Shown in pieces: positions 14,929 to 23,848 of a stretch of DNA of 25,942 nucleotides. This stretch comes from DASXRU01 sp039933315 (GTDB lineage Bacteria > Acidobacteriota > Blastocatellia > Pyrinomonadales > Pyrinomonadaceae). The notes below the pieces were generated by a model, which worked only from the letters and a program-made list of their open reading frames with translations, did no database searches and had not been told where the DNA came from. The translations under genes and the position numbers were made by a program. The DNA is taken from positions 1-25,942 of the forward strand of contig JBDTOI010000047.1 of NCBI GenBank assembly GCA_039933315.1, written 5' to 3'. How positions within the stretch are numbered: position 1 is the stretch's first letter; each line of letters starts with the position of its first letter.

Positions 14929-16347
14929 ATGCTTAGCCGAATATCATTACTACTAGTTCTTGCCTTCGCGAATTCTCCGGCCACTCTGGCGCAAACTGTC
15001 GTTGTCAGGCCCGAACAGACCAGCGAGATACTCATCAATCCCGGCATGGGGATAACAACATTTCAGCGATTCAATGGTGAGCCGTTGAATCTGGGACTTC
15101 GCTGGTCGGAGGAAGGGCCGACCGGGAAGCGGTCGGATTCTGCCACCAGATCGGATTTTCCCGATACGTCCATCGCGTACTGTCGCTGGTTCTGGAACGA
15201 GCTCCAACCTACAGCAGATCGAATTCGCTGGGAGATAATCGACACCGCATTAGCGGAAGCTCAGCGCCATCAGCAAACGCTGGCCATCCGCCTGATGCCC
15301 TACGACGAAGAACACGCGCTGCCCGAATGGTATCGCAATTCCGGCGCGCGGCGGGCTAACCAGCCAGGCGACAAAGACGGCGCCATCTGGCAACCCGACT
15401 TCAGCGATCCGCTCTACATGAAGTATTGGAATGCGCTCGTGGCAGCCGCAGGCGCGCGCTACGATGGCCATCCTTTTCTGGACAGCGTCGACATCTCGTC
15501 TGTCGGTTACTGGGGCGAAGGCTGGAGCGATTACATGCCCGCCTTTCAGTTTCAAAAAGGACTCATAGACATCTACTTCGACGCTTTCAAACGCACGCCG
15601 CTGCTAATGAACTTCGACGAACCGCAAGCGCTGGCCTACGGTACGCAGCGGGGCGCCGGTTGGCGACTCGACTGCCTCGGCGACATGGGTAGACAGTGGA
15701 AGGATAGACCGACTTTTTCTCACATGCTTGATTTCTATCCGCAGCAGATCGCGCGCATGGGGGTGCAGGATGTATGGCAACGAAGCCCGGTTTCGCTGGA
15801 AACGTGCTGGGTGCCCGGGTTCTGGAAGGAAAGGGGTTGGGACGTTGACTACATAATTGACCAGGCGTTGCGGTGGCATGTTAGTTCGGTGAACGTTAAA
15901 TCTTCTCCCATTCCTATTGAATGGAAAAACAAGTTTGACGAGTTGCAGAAGCGGATGGGTTACCGCCTGGTACTACGGAGGTTCGAGTATTCCCGATCCG
16001 CAAAGACCGGCGAGATGATGCCGGTTCACATGTGGTGGCTCAACGCCGGTGTGGCGCCGCCGTACCGGGACTACATCCTGGCGCTGCAATTTCGATCCAA
16101 TGAAGGCAGCCAAACGACGACCCTCTCGGCAGACGTGAAGAAGTGGTTACCGGGAGACGCTGTGGTTGACCAAACGGTGTACATTCCCGATTCGCTCAAG
16201 CCGGGCACTTACCGACTACGACTCGCGCTGCTGGATCCGCGTACAAGCGATCCGGCGATTCGTCTGGCAATCAAAGGACGTGAAGCAGACGGCTGGTACA
16301 CGATGGGAAATATCGACATCTCCGCCCCTGCGATTCAAGGAAAATGA
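14929..16347 (+). CDS. Secreted DUF4832-type TIM-barrel protein, glycosidase-like
   Basis: The ATG at 14929 is 16 bp after the previous stop and has GGGGGA about 9 nt upstream. Residues 1-21 form a Sec signal peptide ending ATLA-Q. The 472-residue product has an N-terminal barrel resembling beta-galactosidase-like TIM barrels: INPGMGITTF, YCRWFWNELQP, AIRLMPYDEEHALPEWY and SVGYWGEGW, the last with a possible acid/base glutamate. A C-terminal beta-rich domain has WWLNAGVAPPYRDY, the hallmark I associate with DUF4832. Function of the family is not established; an exported glycoside hydrolase is the most likely reading. Its ATG-to-ATG context with the next gene (ATGA overlap at 16344) suggests one transcript. 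Confidence 0.75.
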   Translation: MLSRISLLLVLAFANSPATLAQTVVVRPEQTSEILINPGMGITTFQRFNGEPLNLGLRWSEEGPTGKRSDSATRSDFPDTSIAYCRWFWNELQPTADRIRWEIIDTALAEAQRHQQTLAIRLMPYDEEHALPEWYRNSGARRANQPGDKDGAIWQPDFSDPLYMKYWNALVAAAGARYDGHPFLDSVDISSVGYWGEGWSDYMPAFQFQKGLIDIYFDAFKRTPLLMNFDEPQALAYGTQRGAGWRLDCLGDMGRQWKDRPTFSHMLDFYPQQIARMGVQDVWQRSPVSLETCWVPGFWKERGWDVDYIIDQALRWHVSSVNVKSSPIPIEWKNKFDELQKRMGYRLVLRRFEYSRSAKTGEMMPVHMWWLNAGVAPPYRDYILALQFRSNEGSQTTTLSADVKKWLPGDAVVDQTVYIPDSLKPGTYRLRLALLDPRTSDPAIRLAIKGREADGWYTMGNIDISAPAIQGK

Positions 16348-16472
16348 ACCGCTGGCCGCCCGCCGCAGCAAATGGGAATCTGGCAAACACAATTCCTTAT
16401 AAACAGGACTGCGGTTTGCCGAGATGCGTCATCTATTTTCTGAACAATTGGCCCGCACGACAAGGAACGGAT

Positions 16473-18278
16473 ATGAGAAATCGGTTGATGAATTGTCTAC
16501 GCAAATTATCGATCGCCGTGTTCATGATTGCTGTTTGCAGCGTCACTGTTGTCAGCGCGCCATCATTGGTTCTTTCAGCTCAGTCCGGAACAGCGTACAA
16601 GGTAATCATTCAGACGGGTGTTCGCACGAAGATGCGTGATGGCGTGCTGCTCACGGCGGATATTTACCGACCTGAGAGCGAGGGCAAGTTCCCGGTTCTG
16701 CTTGAGCGCACTCCTTACAACCGCACCGGCGAGTCGGGCATGGCAAATGAGCTGGCGGCTCACGGTTATGTCGTGGTGTTGCAAGACACTCGCGGTCGTT
16801 ACGATTCGGGTGGCGAGTTTTATCCTTTCCGCGATGAAAGTCAGGACGGTTATGACTCGGTTGAATGGGCGGCCCAGTTAGAAAATTCCAACGGGAAAGT
16901 AGGAATGTTCGGCGGCTCTTACGTCGGCGCTACACAGATGCTGGCAGCGATGGCGCGCCCGCCGCACCTCGTGGCAATTTTCCCCTATGTGACCGGCTCC
17001 GAATACTACGACGGCTGGACTTACCAGAGCGGCGTCCTGATGCAGTGGTTCAGCAGTTCGTGGACTTCAATTTTGGCCGTGGATACGCTACGTCGTCAGG
17101 CAGAGAACGGCCGGCTCCCAAAAGAGTGGGTGGCCCGGTTGCCTCTGGAAAACTATCCTGTCTTAAAGCCGCCGCCTCCTACCGCGCTCGCTCCGTATTT
17201 CCATGACTGGATAGAGCACGAACGCAACGATTCATATTGGCAAAGGTGGCGCGTCTCCGATCACTACGGTGAAATGAATGTGCGGGGGCTGCATGCTGCC
17301 GGGTGGCACGACCTTTTTCTAAAAGGCTCGATCAAGAATTACACCGGCTTGCACGCTGAAGCGGCCACCCCGGAAGCTCGTTCCGGCCAGCGCTTGCTCA
17401 TTGGGCCCTGGGGCCACACGCCCACATCGCCCGAAGGGAAAATCGGTGATGTCGTATTCGGGAGAAATGCGGTGCTGGACATGACCGGCGCCGCTCTGAA
17501 ATGGTTCGACTACACGCTCAAAGCGATAAAGAATGAGTACGCGCGCAGGTCGCCTGTGCGGCTTTTCATTATGGGCGACAACGTCTGGCGCGATGAACAG
17601 GAGTTTCCTTTGGCGCGCACTCGCTACACCAGGTACTACCTGCACTCGAGCCAGGGCGCAAAGGGGCCGACCGGTAAGGGAGGATTAAGTGTTACCGCAC
17701 CAGACGCAGAGCGAGCAGATCAGTTTGATTACGATCCGGGAAACCCGGTGCCCACGATCGGCGGACGCCTCTGCTGCGGCCAAGCGCTTCCGCCGGGACC
17801 TTTCGATCAGCGACCCAACGAGTCGCGCGCAGATGTGCTTGTCTTTTCCACTCCACCTTTGGCAGCGGACCTTGAAGTGACGGGGTTTGTGACCGTGGAA
17901 CTCTATGCCGCAACCTCTGTCATTGATACGGATTTCACCGCGCTGCTGGCGGACGTTGATGATAGGGGCTATGCGCGTTTTTTGACCGACGGGATCGTGC
18001 GCGCCCGCTATCGCGACACCACCACACAGGCGGACGAGTTAGTGCCCGGCAAAATATACAAATACACCATTGATCTTTGGGCCACCGGCAATGTATTCAA
18101 AGCGGGGCATCAGGTGCGGCTTTATATCTCAAGCAGTAACTTCCCCCGGTTCAATCGCAACCTGAACACCGGTGAACAGATGCTGGGTTCATCTCGCTTC
18201 TTAACTGCCCATCAGACTATCTATCATGACGGCAAAAACAGCTCGGCACTGATCCTGCCGATCATCCCCACGAAGTGA
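16473..18278 (+). CDS. Exported CocE/NonD-family alpha/beta hydrolase (X-Pro dipeptidyl-peptidase-like)
   Basis: The 601-residue product, started at 16473 after AAGGAACGG, begins with a basic N-terminus and a hydrophobic signal peptide (about residues 11-36). An in-frame ATG at 16344 overlaps the previous stop but would add 43 residues ahead of the signal, so I reject it. The catalytic triad is visible: nucleophile in GGSYVG (Ser149), Asp280 in GWHDLF and His315 in GPWGH. The C-terminal jelly-roll (PLAADLEVTGFVTVELYAAT, then FKAGHQVRLYISSSNFPRF) is intact. Relatives cleave esters, acylated compounds or X-Pro peptides. In this locus a de-esterifying role on decorated sugars is plausible but unproven. 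Last gene before the 470-bp leader of the TonB receptor. Confidence 0.88.
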   Translation: MRNRLMNCLRKLSIAVFMIAVCSVTVVSAPSLVLSAQSGTAYKVIIQTGVRTKMRDGVLLTADIYRPESEGKFPVLLERTPYNRTGESGMANELAAHGYVVVLQDTRGRYDSGGEFYPFRDESQDGYDSVEWAAQLENSNGKVGMFGGSYVGATQMLAAMARPPHLVAIFPYVTGSEYYDGWTYQSGVLMQWFSSSWTSILAVDTLRRQAENGRLPKEWVARLPLENYPVLKPPPPTALAPYFHDWIEHERNDSYWQRWRVSDHYGEMNVRGLHAAGWHDLFLKGSIKNYTGLHAEAATPEARSGQRLLIGPWGHTPTSPEGKIGDVVFGRNAVLDMTGAALKWFDYTLKAIKNEYARRSPVRLFIMGDNVWRDEQEFPLARTRYTRYYLHSSQGAKGPTGKGGLSVTAPDAERADQFDYDPGNPVPTIGGRLCCGQALPPGPFDQRPNESRADVLVFSTPPLAADLEVTGFVTVELYAATSVIDTDFTALLADVDDRGYARFLTDGIVRARYRDTTTQADELVPGKIYKYTIDLWATGNVFKAGHQVRLYISSSNFPRFNRNLNTGEQMLGSSRFLTAHQTIYHDGKNSSALILPIIPTK

Positions 18279-18401
18279 GGCCTACATACTATGTCTGGAT
18301 AACGGTTTAGTTTCTCGCAAAGTTGGCACGCAGGAATTTGTCGCGGTGACCTGCTCGATTCAATGGGCCGCCTAAATGACGGGGAAAATAGAAAAAAGTT
18401 C

Positions 18402-18431
18402 TTGCTTTTGACTGGAGGGCAGTGCTATAAG
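18402..18431 (+). promoter_or_regulatory. Candidate promoter TTGCTT-N18-TATAAG for the TonB receptor gene
   Basis: TTGCTT (18402-18407) and TATAAG (18426-18431) lie 320 bp upstream of the receptor ATG. The GCTATAAG block is shared with the candidate at 11590-11618. TTGACT at 18408 is only 12 bp from the same TATAAG, too short for a usual spacer. Consensus-based call only. Confidence 0.4.
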
Positions 18432-18513
18432 CCCGGCGTTAACAGTAGTGTCCAGTTCCGATATCCGTTCTTAACAACGAACTTCAATTCGGCAATGATC
18501 CAATGAAGAGTCT

Positions 18514-18609
18514 GGTTAGGCCAAAGTTAGTACAAAACGCAAACTAACCCTCTAACTCTGCCCGGATGCCCAGTTAGCGACTGAGGTTCGTTTGAATCGC
18601 GAACTAACG
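18514..18609. promoter_or_regulatory. Cluster of GTTAG/CTAAC half-sites upstream of the TonB receptor
   Basis: Within 96 bp there are GGTTAG (18514), AGTTAG (18525), CGCAAACTAAC (18538-18548), CAGTTAG (18571) and CGCGAACTAACG (18598-18609). Two GTTAG...CTAAC dyads are formed: 18526-18530 with 18544-18548, and 18573-18577 with 18604-18608. The central 11-mer is identical to one in the MFS operator (8831-8841, minus strand). A looser copy, CGAGAAACTAAACC, is on the minus strand at 18304-18317. This is a candidate multi-site operator, placed downstream of the promoter candidate. Confidence 0.5.
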
Positions 18610-18634
18610 TCAAATAAAACCAAGGCTGAAGCAT

Positions 18635-18667
18635 CGCGGGTGAAATCCTGCGACCGGGGCCCGGTCG
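18635..18667 (+). other. Two consecutive GC-rich hairpins in the TonB receptor leader
   Basis: CGCGGG-tgaaat-CCTGCG (18635-18652) is followed immediately by the 17-base palindrome CGACCGGGGCCCGGTCG (18651-18667). They overlap by two bases, so only one full stem, or slightly shortened versions of both, can form at once. They lie about 85-115 nt before the receptor ATG. I recognise no known riboswitch consensus in it. The remainder of 18279-18750 holds no gene. Confidence 0.4.
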
Positions 18668-18750
18668 TCCATTCGTGAATACGTAGCTGGCGCTCAAGCT
18701 CCCCAGGCCTGTTTCGCTTCGATAGTTAACTTCTCACTCAAGGAGTCTAT

Positions 18751-21700
18751 ATGAGAATCGCACGAAGAATCATCATCAGCTTGCTCGCAACCACCTGTCT
18801 TTTCTGCCTTGCCAGTCCGGGCTATTCGCAGGGCTCCAACCTGGGAGGAATTCGCGGCACAGTGACCGATCCCAACGGGGCCGTTATCCCCAATGCTTCA
18901 GTACAGGTGACAGATCAGACGACCGGCATCTCGAGAGACCTGACTACCGACAGTGAGGGAAACTACCAGGCTGCCGCCCTTAAGCCGGGAAACTACAAGG
19001 TGACCGTAAGCGCTCCCGGCTTCAAAACGACAATTATCGAAGCTGTGGTAAAAGGCTCCGATACTGTTCGGGCTGATATCAAGACTGAAATTGGCCCGCC
19101 GAGCGAGAGCGTTAATATCAGTGGTACAGAGGCAGGACTTATTCAGCGGGACGAGCCGGTCCTCTCCAGCACGCTGAACAACCGCCAGCTGCTGGAGGTG
19201 CCGCGCGACAGCCGGGAGATACTGGAGTTTCTATATTTGAATCCCGACATTACCCAGGGACCCGGCGGTGATGGTACTTTCAAATTCATCGGCGCGCAGA
19301 GCTATGGAGCAGCCTTCTCGCTCGATGGTCAACGTACGAATGGCGGCATCTTCGGTGAACCTACGTCCAGCCAGCCTTCACTGGAAACGATCGGCGAGCT
19401 AATCGTCCTCTCAAAGAATTTCACGGCTGAGTATTCCGGGGTCGCGAATATTCGCATTGAGACGAAGCGGGGCGGCTCCGAGTATCATGGCTCGCTTTTC
19501 TATAACAACAAAAACTCGAAACTGGCAGCTCGTCCCATCCAGGACATAAATGACCAAGCCAACTTTCTCCCCACGGCGGCGCTTCCAAGTTTCCCCAGAG
19601 AGTATTTCAACTTGAACGAGACGGGCGGCTCGTTTGGCGGGCCGATTCCATTCGCCGGCAAAAAGTCGTTTTTTCTTGGCTCCTATGAACGCCGCTGGGA
19701 CCTCGCGCCCGTCCGAATTAGATCCAGTAATATTCCCTCGTCGCTAGTTCTGGCTGGAGATTTCTCGCAGATTACAAACAATAGCAAGCCCGTAGTGCCC
19801 GCTGCAGCTCTGGCGCTGCTCACTCCCACCGAACTCGCGAACAACACAATTCTGACAGGGACCACGCGCCGCTTCACAAGCATCCCCACGCGCTTGCTGA
19901 ACCCGATCGCCATGAATCTGCTTAATGGCTATTACCCTCACGCGAACCCCGCGGCGCCAGTATTGAACGCCACGAGCGGGCGCCTGGCGGACTTCACCCA
20001 GACCTTGCCCGGGCTGCTCACCCGTGACCTGGCTACTCTTCGCGTTGATCACGACTTTTCCGACAAGGATAAATTCTACGCTGTTTACAACTTCCAAACT
20101 CGCAACGGGATTCGCAGCCTGGTAGCGAGCCCACTGCCGGCGTTCGGTTTGCTTTCGCAACATCAGACCAACCACACCGTTTCTCTGTCGTACACCAGAA
20201 TCTTCTCGAACCGGCTGGTTAACGAAGCGCGAGGGGGGATCAACTATCAGTTTCTTTTTCGCCGCGCCAATCTGACAACTGGTCAGTTTTTGTCCGGCAT
20301 AGGGTTCAACGAGGCAGAGGTGGCTGCCTACGGCGCCGTGGTGGGACCAAGCCTTATCGATACTCCGGGTCAGGTCGCATTTACATTCGCACCTTTCCAG
20401 GGGATTCCCAATGGGGGCCGAAACACCAACCGCCCGCTCGACCAGAAGTTATCCACAATTGGTGACACGGTGACATTGGCTCTGGGCAACCATTCGATCA
20501 AGGCGGGGGCCGACTTCGTGCGCAACCAGGCGGTCGATGGGTTCGCCCTCAATAGAAATAATCCGCGTGGACTCCTTACCTGGGGAGCCACCTTGAACGG
20601 TTTCGCCCTGTTCATGCTCGGCATGCCTTCTACGGTCAACAACTCTGCCGTATATGTGCGTGATGTGCGGCCGGCTCTCGATGTCTCCAACACCGAGTCT
20701 GGTTTCTTCTTCCAGGATGACTATAAAGTGCATCCACGACTGACCCTCAATCTGGGAGTGCGCTATGAGCTAATAACTCCTTTCGTAGATAAGAATGATT
20801 TGATGGTGAACTTCGATCCTAACGGCACCGGCAACGGTGGCCGCAAGGGCCGGTTCGTGGTGCCAACCCAAGCTACTTTGGCCCGGATTCACCCCTTCTT
20901 CATAACCTACGGAACTGTTACCGCGGCGGAAGCGGGTGTCGGGCGCGGCCTGGTTCATACGGATAGAAACAACATAGCCCCGCGTCTTGGCGCTGCCTGG
21001 CGGGTCACGGACACGAGTGTGATAAGAGGTGGCTACGGACTTGTATATCCGACGTCAGCTGCCCAGGGCATGCGCGACGCCATTGCTACTAACACGTTCA
21101 ACCAGTTAATCAGAACGAGGCAAACTGTGGGCCTTCCCGGCGGCATTAACCCCGCTGGTGGCTTTTTCCCACGCGGCATTACTCCATTTAGTAATGGAAC
21201 TCTGTCGTCGATCCAGGGAATAGCTGCCAATGCCATCCCGTTCGATCTACAGAGTCCCCGCATTGAGCAGTTCAACATCACCTTTGAACAAGAGTTGATG
21301 AGAGACCTCGGAGTCCGCGTCTCATATATTGGGGCCCGCCAGCATGGTTTGATTGGCGGCTTCGATCTCAATGAGTTGCCGCCGAACAACATTCCGTTCG
21401 GCATCACGGACGGCGCTGGAAGTCCCTGTTACGACACGACGCCCGGGGCTTTTACGACTGACTTAGGCAATTGTGTTGAGTCCGCGGCGGACGAGGCGCG
21501 CCGCCCCTTTCCCAATGGACTGGGTGACTTCCTGGCCAGTTACGGGAATATCGGCTCGGGTCGCTCGCATGCATTCCAGATGGAGGTTAACCGCAGGTTC
21601 GCGAGTGGCTTGATGTTCAACGTCTCTTACACTCTGCTGGATCAGAAATCGAGCGGCCTCGACATTGGCAACTCGAGCCTGGGCGGAGCTACTTATAATC

Positions 21701-22428
21701 AGTTCAACCCGCAGCAGGATTTCGCTACGGATTCGTTTGTTTCCCGGCATCGGCTGGTTTCCTACGGCGCGTATGACCTCCCCTTTGGACGCGGCCGCAC
21801 GTTTGGCAAATCAATGTCCAAGTGGGCTGATGCAGTGGGCGGCGGCTTCCAGTTGAGCTGGAATATGTTCGCCAAGAGTGGTACCGGCTTTACCCCATAT
21901 TGGAACTGCAATAACTGCGACACCATCAAGCCCGGCAATATCGCCAGCGGCTTTGTCGATGCCGTGGGAGATTTCAGTGGTCCAAGTTTCCGGCCCCGGC
22001 TGATCAGCAATCCCTACACGGGCTTGACCGGCGATCGGTTCTTTAACCCGGCGGCATTCACGGTCCCCACCACGGGTGCTGACGTGTTCGACAACCCGGA
22101 CGTTGCCAAGCGAAACTCTCTCATTGGCCCCGGTACCTGGGGAGTTAACCTCGGGCTGCGTAAGTTCTTTAGATTTACTGAAAGCACGAAGCTGGAGGTG
22201 GGCGTGGACTTTAACAATGTCTTTAATCATCCATTACTATCTCCCCTCTCCAACTCCTTCGCCAACCTTGGTGATTTTGGCGTCGCTCTAAACTCGTCCG
22301 GACAGCCAGTAATCCTTCCGAGCAGCATAAACCTGAACCCGGACTTTGGGCGCAACAACTTCAGTACCGTTCAAGAAGGAATAGACAATCGCCGATCGGT
22401 TCGCTGGAAAGTGCGCCTGACGTACTAG
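18751..22428 (+). CDS. TonB-dependent outer-membrane receptor, Oar-like with N-terminal carboxypeptidase-regulatory-like domain
   Basis: This 1225-residue outer-membrane protein starts at an ATG preceded by AAGGAG. Residues 1-27 are a Sec signal peptide ending GYSQ. Residues 32-110 are a carboxypeptidase-regulatory-like beta-sandwich (IRGTVTDPNGAVIPNASVQV, then DSEGNYQAAALKPGNYKVTV). The plug follows (about 135-250: SLDGQRTNGG, ELIVLSKNFTAEYSG, IRIETKRGGSEYHGSLF). The rest is a long beta-barrel with GGSFGGPIPF and the terminal strand ending in Tyr, RWKVRLTY. Acidobacterial and myxobacterial receptors of this type import oligosaccharides, peptides or other large ligands; the partner lipoprotein of SusC systems is not present here. 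Its long leader carries the half-site cluster, and the ROK regulator gene follows, which suggests substrate-dependent control. Confidence 0.93.
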   Translation: MRIARRIIISLLATTCLFCLASPGYSQGSNLGGIRGTVTDPNGAVIPNASVQVTDQTTGISRDLTTDSEGNYQAAALKPGNYKVTVSAPGFKTTIIEAVVKGSDTVRADIKTEIGPPSESVNISGTEAGLIQRDEPVLSSTLNNRQLLEVPRDSREILEFLYLNPDITQGPGGDGTFKFIGAQSYGAAFSLDGQRTNGGIFGEPTSSQPSLETIGELIVLSKNFTAEYSGVANIRIETKRGGSEYHGSLFYNNKNSKLAARPIQDINDQANFLPTAALPSFPREYFNLNETGGSFGGPIPFAGKKSFFLGSYERRWDLAPVRIRSSNIPSSLVLAGDFSQITNNSKPVVPAAALALLTPTELANNTILTGTTRRFTSIPTRLLNPIAMNLLNGYYPHANPAAPVLNATSGRLADFTQTLPGLLTRDLATLRVDHDFSDKDKFYAVYNFQTRNGIRSLVASPLPAFGLLSQHQTNHTVSLSYTRIFSNRLVNEARGGINYQFLFRRANLTTGQFLSGIGFNEAEVAAYGAVVGPSLIDTPGQVAFTFAPFQGIPNGGRNTNRPLDQKLSTIGDTVTLALGNHSIKAGADFVRNQAVDGFALNRNNPRGLLTWGATLNGFALFMLGMPSTVNNSAVYVRDVRPALDVSNTESGFFFQDDYKVHPRLTLNLGVRYELITPFVDKNDLMVNFDPNGTGNGGRKGRFVVPTQATLARIHPFFITYGTVTAAEAGVGRGLVHTDRNNIAPRLGAAWRVTDTSVIRGGYGLVYPTSAAQGMRDAIATNTFNQLIRTRQTVGLPGGINPAGGFFPRGITPFSNGTLSSIQGIAANAIPFDLQSPRIEQFNITFEQELMRDLGVRVSYIGARQHGLIGGFDLNELPPNNIPFGITDGAGSPCYDTTPGAFTTDLGNCVESAADEARRPFPNGLGDFLASYGNIGSGRSHAFQMEVNRRFASGLMFNVSYTLLDQKSSGLDIGNSSLGGATYNQFNPQQDFATDSFVSRHRLVSYGAYDLPFGRGRTFGKSMSKWADAVGGGFQLSWNMFAKSGTGFTPYWNCNNCDTIKPGNIASGFVDAVGDFSGPSFRPRLISNPYTGLTGDRFFNPAAFTVPTTGADVFDNPDVAKRNSLIGPGTWGVNLGLRKFFRFTESTKLEVGVDFNNVFNHPLLSPLSNSFANLGDFGVALNSSGQPVILPSSINLNPDFGRNNFSTVQEGIDNRRSVRWKVRLTY

Positions 22429-22444
22429 TGGCGGCATGAACATT

Positions 22445-22494
22445 AGAGGCAAGGGGTAGAAATTCTCTCGGCGGCACTTTCTCCTTTTGCCTCT
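22445..22494. repeat. 8-bp inverted repeat AGAGGCAA / TTGCCTCT after the receptor gene
   Basis: Arms at 22445-22452 and 22487-22494 enclose 34 bp in the 123-bp gap between the TonB receptor and the ROK regulator. The second arm is preceded by a CTCCTTT tract. The long loop makes an efficient terminator doubtful; an operator or weak attenuator is equally possible. Confidence 0.3.
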
Positions 22495-22551
22495 CTTATC
22501 CCACCCGTCTGCAAACGAACCCTTTGTTGACGGTGTAGTTGGACAAAAATC

Positions 22552-23784
22552 ATGGCCACCGCTTCGCGTCATAGCTTTACGCGAAAACCGAATCTTGCCG
22601 ATGTTAAGGCTGCGGGGCACGACATGTTTCGGCTCGTAAACCGCCGCATCCTGCTCAGCATCCTCTCCGATCGCCAACCCATCTCACGGGCTGAAATTGC
22701 CAAGATCAGCGGTCTTAACAAGGCCACCATCTCAACTATTACCGGCGAATTATTGAAAGACTCGTGCATTGTCGAAGAAGGGTCGGGAAGGACGACCCCT
22801 ATTGGGGGAAAGCCGCCCACACCCCTGCGCCTTAATGGCATGCGTTTCGGCCTCTTCGGAGTGGACATTCGTGCCGACGAAACCATCCTGGCGCTTAGCG
22901 ACTTCAATAACCGTCTGGTGGCGCGCGTAAGTTTTGAGACCGGGTCTGATCCCGTAGTCTTCCTCAACCGGATCGGCAAAGAGATTAGAAAGCTCCGCTC
23001 AAAGCATGACACCTTTATTGAGTTTCCCGGCATCGGTGTCAGCCTTCCCGGACTGGTTGATAACCACAGTGGGAAATTTCTGCTCTCGGTGGTGCTGCCG
23101 TGGCGCGATGTTCCGGTGGTCCAGTTGTTGGAAAAAGCCACCAGCCTCCCGGTCATCATTGATAACTCCGCGCGCTGTTCGGCTCTCGCTGAAATTTGGC
23201 ACGGGAAGGCGCGGTATGCGCAGGTTCGCGATCTGCTCTACGTCAGCGTCAGTACGGGACTGGCATGTGGCGTGGTCATTGACGGCGGTCTCTATCGCGG
23301 CGGCAATAATACGGCCGGACAGTTCGGCCACATTCCCATTGATCTGAACGGGCCCGAGTGTCGCTGCGGGCAGCGTGGCTGCTGGGACCTTTACGCTTCT
23401 GAAAAAGCGACTATCAAGCGATATCTGGTTCTGCGCGGTGGTGGAGGGAAGCGTGTGCCGACCATGCGCAAGCTCGTCGAGCTGGTTGACTCCGGCGACC
23501 CGGCCGCGACCGACGCCGTGCGTGAAACCGCGCGCTACTTAGGGATAGGAATCACCGGCCTGATTAACGGATTGGATCCCGAGGTGGTCGTCATCGGCGG
23601 GGAGATCACCAAAGTGTGGGGCCTGATCGAGCCGATCATCGTTGAGGAAACGAAGCGTAGTTTGCTGGCGCCGCGCTCGCATGGTGTCGCTATCAGGCCG
23701 TCGGCTTTTGACGTGAGGCCGAGTCTCAAAGGAGCGCTCACGCTCATTCAGAATAATCTTCTCTCAGTGCCAAACATGGGCTGA
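22552..23784 (+). CDS. ROK-family transcriptional repressor (NagC/Mlc/XylR type)
   Basis: This 410-residue protein has an N-terminal winged helix-turn-helix (about residues 25-80; RAEIAKISGLNKATISTITGELL is the recognition region) joined to a ROK sugar-binding domain. The zinc motif CRCGQRGC is intact (270-277), and GQFGH precedes it. Kinase function looks lost: the first phosphate loop reads VDIRADET instead of DxGGT, and the catalytic ND pair reads NS (205-206). That pattern fits a ligand-sensing regulator. It lies between the TonB receptor and the lyase, and probably represses them and perhaps the minus-strand genes until a sugar or sugar phosphate binds. The CGCAAACTAAC sites are the candidate targets. 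The ATG at 22552 has no strong ribosome-binding site. Confidence 0.9.
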   Translation: MATASRHSFTRKPNLADVKAAGHDMFRLVNRRILLSILSDRQPISRAEIAKISGLNKATISTITGELLKDSCIVEEGSGRTTPIGGKPPTPLRLNGMRFGLFGVDIRADETILALSDFNNRLVARVSFETGSDPVVFLNRIGKEIRKLRSKHDTFIEFPGIGVSLPGLVDNHSGKFLLSVVLPWRDVPVVQLLEKATSLPVIIDNSARCSALAEIWHGKARYAQVRDLLYVSVSTGLACGVVIDGGLYRGGNNTAGQFGHIPIDLNGPECRCGQRGCWDLYASEKATIKRYLVLRGGGGKRVPTMRKLVELVDSGDPAATDAVRETARYLGIGITGLINGLDPEVVVIGGEITKVWGLIEPIIVEETKRSLLAPRSHGVAIRPSAFDVRPSLKGALTLIQNNLLSVPNMG

Positions 23785-23848
23785 GCCCCGCAGTGATGAT
23801 GAGATGAGTCTCGAGCAGCCAATACGATCTTAGGGGCCCTGGTTTTCC

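Noticed and set aside
16344..16472. Upstream ATG start of the CocE-type hydrolase overlapping the previous stop
   Set aside because: It would put 43 residues ahead of a clear signal peptide; the ATG at 16473 has its own ribosome-binding site.
18611..18700. Cobalamin or TPP riboswitch upstream of the TonB receptor
   Set aside because: Although TonB genes often carry such switches, I find neither the B12-box nor the TPP conserved sequences, only simple hairpins.
22569..23159. 196-codon minus-strand frame opposite the ROK repressor
   Set aside because: It is Arg/Ser-rich shadow translation with no domain, fully inside a gene with clear HTH and ROK motifs.
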